This document shows, piece after piece, positions 52,347 through 64,000 of a DNA stretch of 64,000 nt. The first letter of the stretch is position 1. Each line of letters opens with the position of its first letter. The stretch is from Megalobrama amblycephala (taxonomy: Eukaryota; Chordata; Actinopteri; Cypriniformes; Xenocyprididae). The translations under genes and the position numbers were made by a program. Below the pieces are notes generated by a model. The model made no database searches. It was not told where the DNA came from and was given only the letters and a program-made list of their open reading frames with translations. The DNA lies in contig NC_063061.1 of the NCBI RefSeq assembly GCF_018812025.1, positions 36,874,866 through 36,938,865 on the forward strand, written 5' to 3'.

Positions 52347-52510
52347 ATGTCTTTCTCAACACTGAAACGTAAAATTGCCGATGAAAACCGTAAGTTTACC
52401 TCTGCCTGCACTGACAAATACTTGTTTATTTTACCACCACATCCAAACGCCAAACCGATGTGTTTATTTTGTAATGAGTGCGCAAAACTAAGCAGGGCGC
52501 TCAAAACGAT
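52347..52510 (+). pseudogene. hAT transposase N-terminal fragment (BED/GTF2IRD2-like zinc finger)
   Basis: The frame begins MSFSTLKRKIADENRKF and continues KYLFILPP and PMCLFCNEC, the start of the zinc finger found in fish hAT transposases and GTF2IRD2/ZBED-like proteins. The CxxC pair is present, but the His pair and the catalytic domain are missing because the element is internally deleted. Confidence 0.65.
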
Positions 52511-52954
52511 AATGGACAGCATTATGGCTACAATTAATTTTATTCGCTCCAAAATATGTTCCTTCAGTGTTGTTATAGTTGTGAATACTGTGCATTTTAA
52601 TACTGTGCACAGTATTCACTAGTTGTGAATACTGTGCACTTATTATTTTATGCACTTTGAGATGTTCCTGGGTCAAATTTAATACATTTGTTTGTGTTGG
52701 TTTTAAAATTTGTCGTTACGAGCTGCTTCGCCGCTAAAATGACTGGCCCAGCTAACCTTTTTGGTTTGAAAATCTGGCCCAACTGAATTTGTAATTGAAT
52801 AGCCCTTGTCTATATAGTAGATAAAATCAAGAAGACATAACCTTAATTAAACTAAACTACACCTGTTCTATCTCCATGCAGCATATATTCACAGTTTCTG
52901 ACATTATAGTACGTCCTGACTGACTCCTGACACCAGAGAATCATCTCTTAAAGC

Positions 52955-53165
52955 TCCGCCCTCTTAGGCAGAGCACAGCAGCTAATTTGCATTTAAAGGG
53001 CACATACTGAAGCGGTGTGTTTTTGCTCACCCCCCTAAAAGTGGCAATTTTAAGATGCTATAAATAAATATCTGTGTGGTATTTCAAGCTAAAACTTCAC
53101 ATACACACTCTGGGGACATCAGAGACTTATTTTACATCCTGTAAAAGGGGGCATAATAGGTCACC
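52955..53165 (-). repeat. fragment of the family A/G MITE group
   Basis: Contains AGCTAAAACTTCACATACAC and TTACATCCTGTAAAAG, the inverse of blocks in 31174-31967. No complete ends. Confidence 0.65.
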
Positions 53166-55199
53166 TAGTAATGATGCGAAGACAAACGGCTGCATGCTCG
53201 AATTTCCCCGTGGAAACCCACCAGTAGAGTTTTTCATTATAAAACATTATTATAAGCTTACTGTTGTGAACCGGGCTAAGGTAACGAGCTAGTTTTGAAC
53301 ACTGGCTGGTTATGTACTTGCTCAAAAATAGATTTTTAACCAAAAAAGTTATGGACTGCAGCTTTAATAAAAGAATACATTATATTACAGACAAATTGTA
53401 GATTTAATGGAATTTGATGACTTGTAGATTGCATTTAATAAATTACACTTTCAAGAAAAAATTGCAATTGGTTTGTAAGTGACTTTATGCACATTTCTGC
53501 TGAGTTTTTGTTTTACAATGTTTTGACCACCATGTGATGCACTCTACATATGGATTTATACCATTATGACCTCTTTGAATCTTCTAAGTTTTAACACTTT
53601 TAAGTTTTAACCTGGACTGTCAATGGAGAGACAAAAACCTCTCAGGTTTCATTAAAAATATCTTATTTTGAGTTTCGAAGATTAACCAAAGTCTTGCGGG
53701 TTTGGAGCGACATGACGGTGAGTAAATGATGACAGAATTTTTGCGTGGGCAAACACTTTTCACTTTTTTCTTTTTCAATAAAAAGAAGAATTTCATACAC
53801 AACCATGTCTGGTCCAATCTGTATTTCTCAATGAGAACAGACCTTTACCGATCAATCCTTTCTGATACATAAACACAGTTGTGAGTCACGCATGTGGGTG
53901 TAAGTCGAACGCCCTTGACTCTGTCTGCTTTCAGTGCTCATGCTTTTCTGATATTCTGCTCTCTCTCTCTCTTTCTTTCCAGCAGCGCTCATTCTTTTGA
54001 GACATAGTTTACAGTGCTATGTTAGGTAAGTGCAGTGCTGCAGCATGCCAACAGCTCAGAGGATGGGGGTTGTGTATGTCAGGGGTCAAGGGTGGGCTGC
54101 GCCTGTCGCCACAACAAAATATATTACCTCTTGTCGACAAACATAGCATCACATCAGACATGTCTGCAATGTGCACAAAATTATTCTTCTTCACACACAC
54201 AAACAAACACACAAAGTGACAAGAGGAAATAATTGCACTGACAATCAAAGCACAATCAAGCCATGACAACTAGACACTCCTGTAACTCTGAGAACCAATT
54301 GCACTGTCATTTAACTTAATACCATGAAACCCTGATTGCTAAACCAGTCACCAATTCACCATGCTGTTTCCCTATGCCGATAATGCAATCATCACCCTGG
54401 CAACCAGTTTTGTTACCATGACAACCCAGAGCTCAAATGCTTTCATAACCAGTCATCATGGGTTTCTGGCAGATATCACACTCAACCCATGACTTTTAAA
54501 TTATTATCAGAGACAAAGACTGGCAGAAAAATGGGAATGCCCTATATGTGTGATTGAATAAATGCTGCTGGAAGTAGTGATAAAATCTCTCAATCTTGTT
54601 GTCTGGCTGGAAGTGACAGAGATGAAACACTAATCACTACATATATTATGAGAAGAACACAGTATAACTAAATATTATTTATTTATCTTCTGCTACAATT
54701 CATGTCTTGTTTCCCCTGCTTTGTATTTAAGGACTTTTATTTTGATTTTTTGTATTTTTTTCTGTTGTTCTGCTGTTTCACTTCCTATGTTTAGTTCCTT
54801 GCCTTTCCATTGCTGCCTTCTTTGTTTCCATAGTTACCCTTGTTTGTTGCCATAGCGATTCATTACCTTCACCTGTGCCTTGTTTAGCCTCTTGTTATCC
54901 ATGTGTTTCTGCAGTCTGTTGTCGGTTGTTGTCTTTACATCCCCTTTGTAAAGCCGTTGCAGTTTTCATCGTTTGCTTTTTTGTTTCCTTTATGGATTAT
55001 TGGCATCTTCATTGCTGTTTTGGATCGTTGTTTGTTTTTTTTTTCTTCAATAAAACTGCTGCACTTCGTCTCTTCTTCATCCCTGCTGCACTGTCACATC
55101 TACAATCTACTTATTTTTTTACCATTATTAACATCAAGAAACTGCCATTATGTCTAAAAATATCAACTAACTTCCTTAACTAACAAACATCATTGCACC

Positions 55200-55390
55200 A
55201 CCCCAGATAGCAACATTGTGTCGGCCCAGATCCGGCCCACATCTGGCACATGTGGCGTGATGATCTGGCCCACATGCTGCACTGAATTATGGTCCTTGTG
55301 TGGGCCATTTCTGTTTGCCAGATCTGAGTCACAAGCAGGCCACAGCAATGCCACATGTCAGCCAAGAGCAAAGAAATAAACCTAAACTGG
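55200..55390 (+). repeat. dispersed repeat, copy 2
   Basis: Direct repeat of 39790-40005; contains GCCACATGTCAGCCAAGAGC and AAAGAAATAAACC. Confidence 0.8.
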
Positions 55391-58124
55391 ACCTTACCTT
55401 AATGTAATTAATAACTAAATGTGATGAGACAAGACATATATTGCATTTTTGACATATTAGACGTACAAATAAGAGTGAATATATTTGTTAAAAATATTAA
55501 TTGCAAATAGTTTAAATTGATTACTTAATAACTACATAGACCTGGAACTTTTACCGTTCATTTATTTTAATTATTTAATTCCTTTTAATAACAAAAAAAA
55601 TACTCAATTACAAAAAAATCATAGTCCCCTCCCAGTGTTCAAGACAAGGTTATGGCTTTGATTTACAGTCAATATTATTGTGCTTTGTACCATGATTTTT
55701 CAGTATTTTTTGGTTAAAACATATCAAGTGAGTTTTTTTCCCCCATAACAGAGTTACTATTTTGCTTGAATAGGGTAAACGTAAAGAAATAGTAGATAAA
55801 GACTGTAAGAGAAATTAACCTCTGTCTGTACCATGTGGTCAAAAAATATGCATGATGTCAGAAAGTGCAAACCATTGCAGCTTTTTATTTCACAGAAATT
55901 ATTGCGAGAAATAAAGTTAGAATTGCAAGATAAAAAGTTTTATTCAGTGTCTGAAACAAAACTTCCATACTAAACAGAGTAAATCTAGTCCTGTTTAACA
56001 TGACTAAGTTCAGTAAATAAAATATTACATAAAATATATCAGTGGTAAATCATAAAAACACACTTTGCATGCAATTTTTCTGAGAATGACCCATTCTGTA
56101 CATTCATGAACTGATTAATAATATCAGGAGGATTTTGAGCAATAATTGTGGCTGATTAATTTAAACCACAACACTTTAGAATATAAAAGCCTTGAAGATC
56201 TACACTTTTTGATGTGAATGCACAGAACATCCAGGTATGTAAAATGATAGTTTGAGACTGAAGTTATAGGTTTTACACTATTGATTAGATTTTGTCATTA
56301 GAATATACTTGTGTCTTTCCGTCATTAATGTGTTTATATATGTACTCACTTCTCTGATGTCATGATGATGTTGCTCTTTTCCTGGTGTCAAACTGTGTGT
56401 CATTGATTCTCTTTCTTTATTTTCTCTCCCTCTAGTTCTCTGCAGTACATCATGTACGAGACAGAGCCTCACTCATCTTGAGTGAAGACAGTGTAAAAGG
56501 GTTATTTGTGCATGTGACACAGAGAGACTGTATGTGTGATATGTAGGTATGCAGGTTAGTGCTGACAATGAATGATGCTCAACATGTAAATGTAATCGTA
56601 GAGGGGAGAAAATAGCTCTTCTGACATGTGAATCATCACACACGTGTCTTTCACACTTACAGAAGGCAAATGTTCAGCCTAGGAACAAGCCAGTCTTCAC
56701 ACAACCATAACTCACTGTCACTGAAATAAATTTGATGTAGAAACAATTTTCACTCAGAAATTGCTAGTGAATTTCCCAAATAATTACAAAGAAGCAGCGA
56801 GTAATACGTTGAATTAAATGTGAAATTTTGAAGTGCAAAGACTGAAATAGTACATTCTCCAGTGATTTTAGGAAAATCATTTTGTACAGTGTACACACTT
56901 TATTATAGGCCTCCTCTTTATTTTTACACAGTGTTCTGGAATACTTGATTGTGATTGGTCAGTCACAGTCAAACCGGCATCATTGAATTAACTGCTGTCC
57001 TTGGCAAATGAATTCATGCCTGTACATTCAACTGGTCACGGTTACAAAATACAACCGAGTTTTTTCAACTTGCTTGCCATATATCAACTGAAAAAGTCAA
57101 AAGAAAACTGTTTCAATCTCCTCTTCGGTAATACTTTGCAATAATGTCTTAGTTAATGCAATAGTTAAGGGATAATCCACAGCTATCTGTGCATTAAATG
57201 ATTATAATGCATGACATGGAGGCAAAGAACCGCTCGACGTGATTACACCTCAGGTGTGCATTATTTTCTAATAATTCAACAGATAGGAGTAAATTATTCC
57301 GCTTATACTATTTTATTTGTGTTTTCCTGAAAATAATTGCAATAACCTTAGAAATTCTAAGGTTGTTTCTATAGTTACCCTTGCAGGAGGGTATAATGCA
57401 GGAGGCGGGATGCTTTTGATTTGATTGGACAGAAAATCTGATGAGAAAGTCATTGATCCATATTGGCGAAAGTGAGAGACTGTAAATTTTGAATGCTTAT
57501 ATCTTCTAAATAATTTGTATAAGTATTGTATAAAAATGTAAATGGAGGAATTAATATGAACAAATATTAATAAATACTGTAGAAGTATTATTGTTGTTCA
57601 TGTTAACTAAATGTAGTTAAATCATGAAACAAACAAAACTTTATTGTAAGTATTGCCTCAGATTCTTCCATAGCACAATCTGGGAACAATCCTTGGTTTA
57701 TTGTTTTCAATATACTATGATTTGGGACACACTAATCCTAAAGCGTGCCAACAATATAGTCCCAATTATGTAAATGTAATGTAAATTGCAATTTGTACAT
57801 CTGAAATTCCTTCAAAACATTCTGTTAGATCAGAACAGAGCAGTAGCTTTGAGTGATACGGGCTGAGAAAAATATAAGCAGCCTGGGAACAGGCTTGAGT
57901 AATGTATCCTGACATCATCCATTATTACTGTAGGTGAAGCTGGACATCTTTGCCCAGTGGAGACGGAGCTGTGTTATGTTACCATTACCTGCCTGGTGTC
58001 AGTTTACTGTAGAAACAAAGTCCAGGTGAGCAGCACGCACATAGCTCATGGGACAGAAAACTGAAGAGAAATTTTGATTTAGAAGAGAAAAGAGAGAAAA
58101 AGAAAGACACCCTAAAGGGACATC

Positions 58125-60965
58125 ATGAAGGTAAGTACATATTTGTCCTCAGTTCATTGTTCCTCTCTATTGGCCTCTTCGCACAATTCTAGAATATTCT
58201 GGTCTGTATGTCCAGCATATGTTGTGTTTTGGATACTGTTCCTCGTGTGTTGGTTAACTCTCTGCTTAACTGGCAGAACCAGCAAAACTTCCTTGGTTTT
58301 GCAGCATCAGAAATGATGCTTATTAACCTACTAGATTTTGCTTGCCCATGCTGGTTCACTAAATAGACTAGCACAAAACCATTTTCATGCTGCATGATCT
58401 AAGGTGGTCCTTTTAGCTGAGATCAGAGATTTAACTGTATGTGTATTTGATTAAAAAACAATTGTATTAGTGATGGGCATACATTATTAGTTGGAACCAA
58501 TGATAAAAGAAAATGTTTTTGTTAAATTAAATAATAATAAAAAAATAAATAAATTGGAAAATATGTAATTATGACCCCAAAACTCAATAAAATAAAAACT
58601 AAAATGAATGCATAGATTTAAGAACATTAAATTAATTATATTTTTTAATACATATAATATTAATGTTTATAACCTGCCTTGATTAAACATGGAAGTGTCA
58701 CTATAGATAAATAGCAAGAAAAAAAATGCTGGGTTAAAAACAACCCAAGTTGGGTTAAATATGGACAAACCCAGCAGGTTGGGTTAAAGGGCACCTATTA
58801 TGCCCTCTTTCACAAGATGTAATATAAGTCTCTGGTCTGGTCAAGTTTCAGCTTAAAATACCTCACAAATTTGCCCCTATTTGGGGGTGAGCAAAAACAT
58901 GCCTTTTACTGTATTACTATATTGCTGGCTAAAAAAATAAATACAAAATTGGTTGAAAAAAATGGCTGGGTGAAAACAACCCAATCCCTGGGTTTGTCCA
59001 TATTTAACCCAGCATTTTTTAGAGTGAATTGTTAAGCATATTTAAATGACATCAGTGTTATTATGCATGAACATTGATATCCCTAAAATATTAAAACAGA
59101 AAAAAATAAAATAAAAATAGTATAAAATAATAAAAATAAAAATAAATGTACTGAAAAATTAAAAAAAAACTCAACCATACACTCTAAAAAATGCTGGGTT
59201 AAAAACAACCCAAGTTGGGCTGAAAAATGGACAACCCAGCCGTTGGGTTAAATGTTTGCCCAACCTGCTGGGTTAGTTTTATTTAACTCAACTATTGTTT
59301 AAAAATTACTGTATTGCTTGCTTAAAATGATATGAAATTAACATTTTTTAATGTTTAATAAATTAACATTTATTATTATTTGATTATATTGTTACCTCTA
59401 GTAATTATGTGTCTTTATTTTTAATTTCCAAATTTTGGGTTCATTTTAGGCCTGCCATATTGTCATTTTCAAACAAGTGTTGGGTTAAACAAACCCGCCC
59501 AGCACGTTGGGCAAACATTCAACCCAACCGCTGGGTTAAAAACAGTCCAATCTTGTCCATTTTCAGCCCAACTTGGGTTGTTTTTAACCCAGCATTTTTT
59601 AGAGTGTAAGTATACACTAAACAAAACCACCTAGCAACCACTAAAACCATCCTAACAGCACCCTAGCAACCACCAAAACCATCCTAACAACACCCTAGCA
59701 ACCATTCAAAACATTCTAGCAACCAAATAACAACAATAAAAACACTCAGAACACCTTAGCAACCCTTGTTTCAAATTAAATCCTTCACCATTTTTTTCAG
59801 TGTAGTTTTCCAGTGTTGCTTTAACTTGGTCACATTTGTTGTTCCACTGTCTCTCCCAGATCTGTGTGTTTCGGCTGCAGACTCATCAGTGGTGCTTCCT
59901 GTTGTGTAACGTCATCTTGTTTCACGCGCTGCTGTTTGGGGGTGACATAGTCGAAGAGTTTCTCTTGCAGTCTTCTCCTGCCGCCTACACTGACCGGGTT
60001 GTCCTCGAGGTCAGGGAGCGTGCACGCAAACTGGACCTGACTGAGACCAGGGTCAACACTCGCAGCTCTATCCCATTAACACCGCACCCTGCCTTCATCA
60101 CCAGGACCTCCTCATCCTCACGGTGGTCCTGAGTTCCCCTGGTAACTTGAGCCAGAGGGAGGCGGTCCGAAACTCCTGGGCCAATCAGACTTCGGTGCAC
60201 CGTGTTGCCGTGCGAACATTGTTTTTCACAGGCTCCTCCCCTTTAGGGGCGGAGCAAGAGATGATGAGGGAGGAATCGGCACGGTATGGTGACATTGTGC
60301 AGTTCGAGGGAGGCGTTTCAAGGGGAGACTGGCAAAGGGGACACTGGGAGCAAGTTAAAATGGCGCTTCGCTGGATCCTACTTTTTTGCCCACAAGCCCG
60401 ATTTATCGTTTTTTCTGAGGATTCTGTGTATTTAAACCTTCCTGCACTTACAGCATACCTGCTGGGACTGAGAACACATCCGGATGACCTTTACCTGGGC
60501 AGGGTCATCCATCGGGCTGCACCTGAGAGAAATCCCGACAAACCGTATTACTTGCCCTATCAGTTGTATCCTGATAAATATCTTCCAGACTACTGCTCCG
60601 GCCCGGCATTCCTTCTATCTCAAGACGTCGTGAGAAAAGTTTATGTCGCTGCGGAGGACGTATCGCTGCCCCTCCCCTCCGATGTTCTGATTGGCCTGTG
60701 TGCAAGACGGGCAGGTGTGGTGGCCACTCACAGCGCTCGATTTTCCGGTGACCGGCACATTCGCTATAACCCCTGCTGCTATGACTTCCTATTCAGCTCG
60801 GCAGGAATGGGGGCGGGGCTGATGGGCGTGGCTTGGCAGGATTTAGGGGAGGGGAAGGGGAGGGGCTGTGGCATGCTGGAGACATATTATAGCTTGGTAG
60901 TGTGCAAAGCAATGACCTACCTGGATAAACTCTCCTTTCTGAATAGCGACAACACCCAGGGCTAG
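58125..60965 (+). CDS. b3galt9: beta-1,3-glycosyltransferase (GT31), B3GALT9/B3GNT10-like, frameshifted
   Basis: A predicted type II Golgi transferase adding a beta-1,3-linked sugar; the exact donor and acceptor are unknown. Exon 1 (58125-58130) is just ATG AAG before GTAAGT; exon 2 runs 59860-60965. The N-terminus has THQWCFLLCNVILFHALLFG (cytosolic tail and signal anchor). The catalytic part has VVLSSPGNLSQREAVRNSW, VFSEDSVYLNLP, YCSGPAFLLSQDV and RFSGDRHIRYNPCCYDF, all typical of this subfamily. Total length would be about 370 residues, the family norm. The reading frame shifts by one base between 60045 and 60132, most simply one missing C near 60100 (CACCAG where the family frame needs an extra base). 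This may be an assembly error, a polymorphism or a broken gene. The usual DDD metal motif is replaced by EDS. Confidence 0.85.
58723..59026. mobile_element. ATGCTGGGTTAAAAACAACC-type MITE, copy 1
   Basis: The left arm ATGCTGGGTTAAAAACAACC pairs with TTTAACCCAGCATTTTTTAG at the right. A piece of the family A/G group (AGGGCACCTATTATGCCC) follows a TTAA at 58783-58786. Located in b3galt9 intron 1. Confidence 0.75.
59180..59606. mobile_element. ATGCTGGG-type MITE, copy 2, with TA duplication
   Basis: CACTCTAAAAAATGCTGGG and CCCAGCATTTTTTAGAGTG at the ends, TA at 59178-59179 and 59607-59608. Inverted arms of at least 100 bases. Located in b3galt9 intron 1, next to copy 1. Confidence 0.85.
59617..59765 (+). 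repeat. minisatellite, CCCTAGCAACCACCAAAACC type
   Basis: Four to five copies of a ~30-base unit, in b3galt9 intron 1. Confidence 0.85.
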
Positions 60966-61290
60966 AACGGATGGGGAAAGTTTATGTGTGTCTCTTAGAT
61001 GTATAAATTATTGTAAATATTTATTTTACCAAATATATAAAACATTTCGCAAAGTATTCAAATTAATCTGTACTATTATTTAGGACTCTAAGAGGCTTTA
61101 AAGTCAACATGAAATCAAAAGTATTCCTCGTTGCAGAAGGAAATTGCATTGCGAACACAATTTCACCTCGACTCTAATGATTCTGAGTTCATCTGTGTCA
61201 TACGTACAACAGTGTTAGAAGATAAAAAGTGAGAGTGAATTATTTATTGCTTTGGTAACAGAGAATGTAAGGGGTTTCATAAATTATTAC

Positions 61291-61514
61291 AATAAATTAG
61301 CATATTATATATAAATGATACGCTCTCTTGTCTCTCTTACTGAATATATTCACCAATAAATGCCAAAGATGAGATAATGTTTCAGTGAATATACATTAAA
61401 ATGTTAATTTTGTTCATATTTGAATTGTGCATATACTGTCTCATTAGGCATTTAAAAGAGTCTGTTTGGCCCTCTACTGTTAAGATGGGTGAACTGCATT
61501 ACAATCCTAATAAA
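61291..61514 (+). terminator. candidate polyadenylation signals of b3galt9
   Basis: AATAAA at 61291-61296 and 61509-61514, 326 and 544 bases after the stop codon. Which one is used cannot be told. Confidence 0.4.
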
Positions 61515-61722
61515 TAAAACACTGTACACATAACAAATCAGCATCTACGTTTTGTTCACAACATGTATACCAGCTTCAACCAGCCGGCTTGGACCAGCCA
61601 GAAATCATGTAAAACCAGATGCCACCAGGTGTCAGCTGGATTTTCCAATTTATAATGAAATTATATAGAAAGATGATTATATAGAAAGAGAGCAAAACAG
61701 CAATTTAAGCATTTCAACAGTT

Positions 61723-61728
61723 TTTATT
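61723..61728 (-). terminator. candidate polyadenylation signal of a minus-strand neighbour
   Basis: AATAAA on the minus strand in an A/T-rich context. It would suit the 3' end of a gene entering from beyond 64000, but no coding exon of such a gene is visible here. Confidence 0.25.
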
Positions 61729-62686
61729 ACAAAATGAGCACATACAAAAAGGATAATGTACAAGCTTTGAAATTAAACAAAAATGAAAACAAAACGAAAC
61801 AAAACCAAAAACATTTTAGCAATGCCACTTTTAAATTCATCATTAGTAGTAGTAATAAATAAGGTACAAAAATTCCACCAAAAGAGAATTCTAACATTTT
61901 ACACAGACTTTTTTTTACTCGACCAGTTACGTACTAGCAGTCACACCAGCAGGAGGCGCTATTGCTTTAATATGAATGATAAATAGTCTATATTCTGCTA
62001 GAAAATCCGCTAGTGAAAAAACACCCACAGCACGCGGCACCCCTGTCACTGGCACTTTTAGGACAACATTATTATTAATGTCTTTTTTTTTGTTGTTGGT
62101 TTTGTTTTGTTTTTCAAATGCAAGCAGCAGCAAAAAAATCAATCCTCTAATATCATTAGTAGAACATCTGCACTAGTCTTTATTTTCTCTATGTAGCTGT
62201 ATATTTCTATTTAGTCATGTATATATTCAAACCTGAGAAACATGCATTTTAAATCTGTTGTGCTTTATCATACTCTGTTAGTCCTGACCCTGCCATGAGA
62301 CAGGGAGAAAGAGAAAGAGAGAAAGAGAGAGAGAGACTGGCAAAATAAACTAGGAAGAGGTTTCACATGCCCTGGAGACAGTCTGAAAGTGCTGACTGTC
62401 AATATCAGAGATGAAGATTGAGAATAAAACAGAAATAGGCACAAGGAATGAGAGATTGAGGGAAAGACTTGGGCTTGTTCCAAATCCTAGTAAGCCTCCT
62501 ACCTAGGTTAGACAACACCATATGCACACTGCCTAGGCGATGGCTGTTATAAAGGATCTAAAATCACATGCATGCTTAATAGGGAATGCAATCTCAAAAT
62601 GCAATGTGATAATCTCGGTCAGAAAATACGGTGGAGAATGCGGGCACAATCATAAGTATGATTCATTTTAGTATGGAAGCTTGTTT

Positions 62687-62960
62687 CCGCCACTAAATAA
62701 AATAAATAAAAAAAAGGTCATTGCGACCTTTTATCTCACAATTCTACGTTTTTTCCTCACAATTGCGAGTTGTCAACGCAATTCTGACTTTTTTTTTCAG
62801 AATTGCGAGTTTTAAAGTCAGAATTGCATGACTTCTCATACTTGAGAGCTTATATCACGCAATTTTGACTTTACGTGAGTTCATATCTCACAATTCAGAG
62901 AAAAAAAGTCAAGATTGAGATAAGTCGCTTTTTTATTTTATGGTGGAAAAAAAGCTTCTA
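62687..62960. mobile_element. palindromic repeat, TTCCGCCACTAAATAAAAT ends
   Basis: TTCCGCCACTAAATAAAAT at the left pairs with TTTTATTTTATGGTGGAAA at the right. The interior repeats AATTGCGAGTT and AGTCAGAATTG motifs in both orientations. Confidence 0.7.
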
Positions 62961-64000
62961 TATTTTAGTACCAAAATGTACTGATAAAAACAGTTCTATG
63001 TAATTAACAATGGACTATTTTAACCAATATTTATGCATGCTATATATATTTCATGCCTATCGCTTTGTTAGCTTAGCAATATGCTAATATGAGACGCTAT
63101 TGTGCGTTGTGTATTTGTTGCTGCCTATGTAGTGCGTTTCAAAACAGTCATTTATGAGGTTAGTATGCTGCCTTAGAAGGTAATCACCTATGTAGGGAAG
63201 CTCACTAGATTATGAACGCACCCTCAGATGTAAACATTAACAATTTAAGACTGTTCAAGACAGAAAAAGCATGAGAAGACTGAAAGAAAGCAAGTAGAGG
63301 ATGTAAACATTAACGAGAATAAAAGTGTTAAACACTAGCAAACTATAGACAGATATGAGACGAGAGAGGTAAAGATCATGTAAACATTAACAATGTAAGA
63401 AAGACTTACAGAGAGAAAGAGAGAAAGATTGTTGCAAAGGTCGCCAGAGTGGTAAAAAACGATGCCAGTGAGAGGGTGGCCTTGGAAAACTAAGAGTGCA
63501 AACAGGACAGCGAATCAAAACCCATAATACTCCCACTCCGCTGCCGCGTCTGACCAGTCAGCAAGCGGAATGTCAGTAAGGTCACAGCACCAAAGGGAGA
63601 AACACACACGAACACGACCAACCGCATGCGAAGCATTCCCGCAAACCAACTCAAACATGAGGTAAGAGTTTTAATCATTTTGTGTTATTTCTAAATAAAT
63701 AAAATATGATTCCATTGCAAAAAATGAAACTATACAAAATTAAATACGCACTCACAATATCTACAGTTAGTAATAAATTATGATTGTTAAATACTTAAGG
63801 CATTTCAACGGACATAACCCTGTGTAAACGATCAACACGAGCCATCATCCACCAATCAGCACACAGAACACTGGGTGGGGGGAGGAGCCGATGCACAGGC
63901 AAAAACGCAGCTCATTGGCTGAAACAAATAAAAACTGAAGTGGTTTTTAAAATGGCCCCAAAAATGTTGCATTTGAAGCCAAACTAAACCAGAAGTTTTG

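Larger units (their letters stand above)
51656..52807 (+). mobile_element. hAT relic with 8-bp duplication
   Basis: The left end CAGGGATATTCAATTGGCCC and the right end GAATAGCCCTT are inverted, flanked by an exact eight-base duplication GTCTATAT (51648-51655 and 52808-52815). It contains a TTAA MITE and an N-terminal transposase fragment. Confidence 0.85.
50257..58124. other. gene-free interval between Kelch gene and b3galt9
   Basis: No BTB/BACK exon or other host exon was recognised on either strand. Contents: hAT relic 51656-52807, an (AT)n tract at 52178-52216, repeat fragments 52955-53165 and 55200-55390, and a TC-rich tract at 53965-53985. A 5' untranslated exon of b3galt9 may lie just upstream of 58125. 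About 53200-55190 and 55400-57900 show nothing I can identify. Confidence 0.6.
60966..64000. other. 3' flank of b3galt9, no recognised gene
   Basis: It holds the b3galt9 3' UTR, a MITE at 62687-62960 and AG-rich low-complexity DNA near 62300-62340 and 63400-63430. Frames at 63490-63678 have no family resemblance I can support. Confidence 0.6.

Noticed and set aside
63490..63678. Short minus-strand frame as a membrane protein exon
   Set aside because: No family resemblance and no convincing splice context.

Overview
The window looks like nuclear DNA of a cyprinid (carp/zebrafish-type) fish. It is vertebrate in gene structure (small coding exons, GT-AG introns, no operons), with abundant tetranucleotide and CA/GT microsatellites. 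It is saturated with palindromic DNA transposons and tRNA- or 5S-derived SINEs of the kind that dominate cyprinid genomes. The species cannot be fixed from sequence alone.

Layout. 1-11568 is intergenic and made of MITEs and satellites. 11569-38594 (minus) is a complete sodium-activated potassium channel gene, kcnt1 (Slack/Slo2.2). I could place 30 coding exons plus one alternative first exon, all phase-consistent, giving 1206 residues for the long form. 38595-46842 is a repeat-rich interval holding a long inverted-repeat complex, 5S-derived SINE sequence, a minisatellite and a Tc1/mariner-IS630-type transposon with a decayed, intron-containing transposase. 46843-50256 (minus) holds six exons encoding the beta-propeller of a KLHL20-like Kelch protein; its BTB/BACK part and last exon were not found. 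50257-58124 is gene-free and contains a hAT relic with a MITE nested in it. 58125-60965 (plus) is a b3galt9/b3gnt10-like GT31 glycosyltransferase of two coding exons with an apparent one-base frameshift. 60966-64000 has no recognised gene and may contain the 3' end of a minus-strand neighbour.

The genes are functionally unrelated: a neuronal potassium channel, a probable cullin-3 adaptor type protein and a Golgi-type glycosyltransferase. The unifying feature is transposon remodelling. At least eleven elements share TTAA-AGG...CCT-TTAA ends, are often nested inside other elements, and in kcnt1 sit against functional sites: one supplies intron bases +6 to +9 of a splice donor, another starts two bases after the stop codon. 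Also notable are a modular 22-bp satellite with higher-order structure, a kcnt1 intron made almost wholly of GATA/GACA repeat, and a Tc1-like insertion whose unoccupied sister site is preserved 1.6 kb away.
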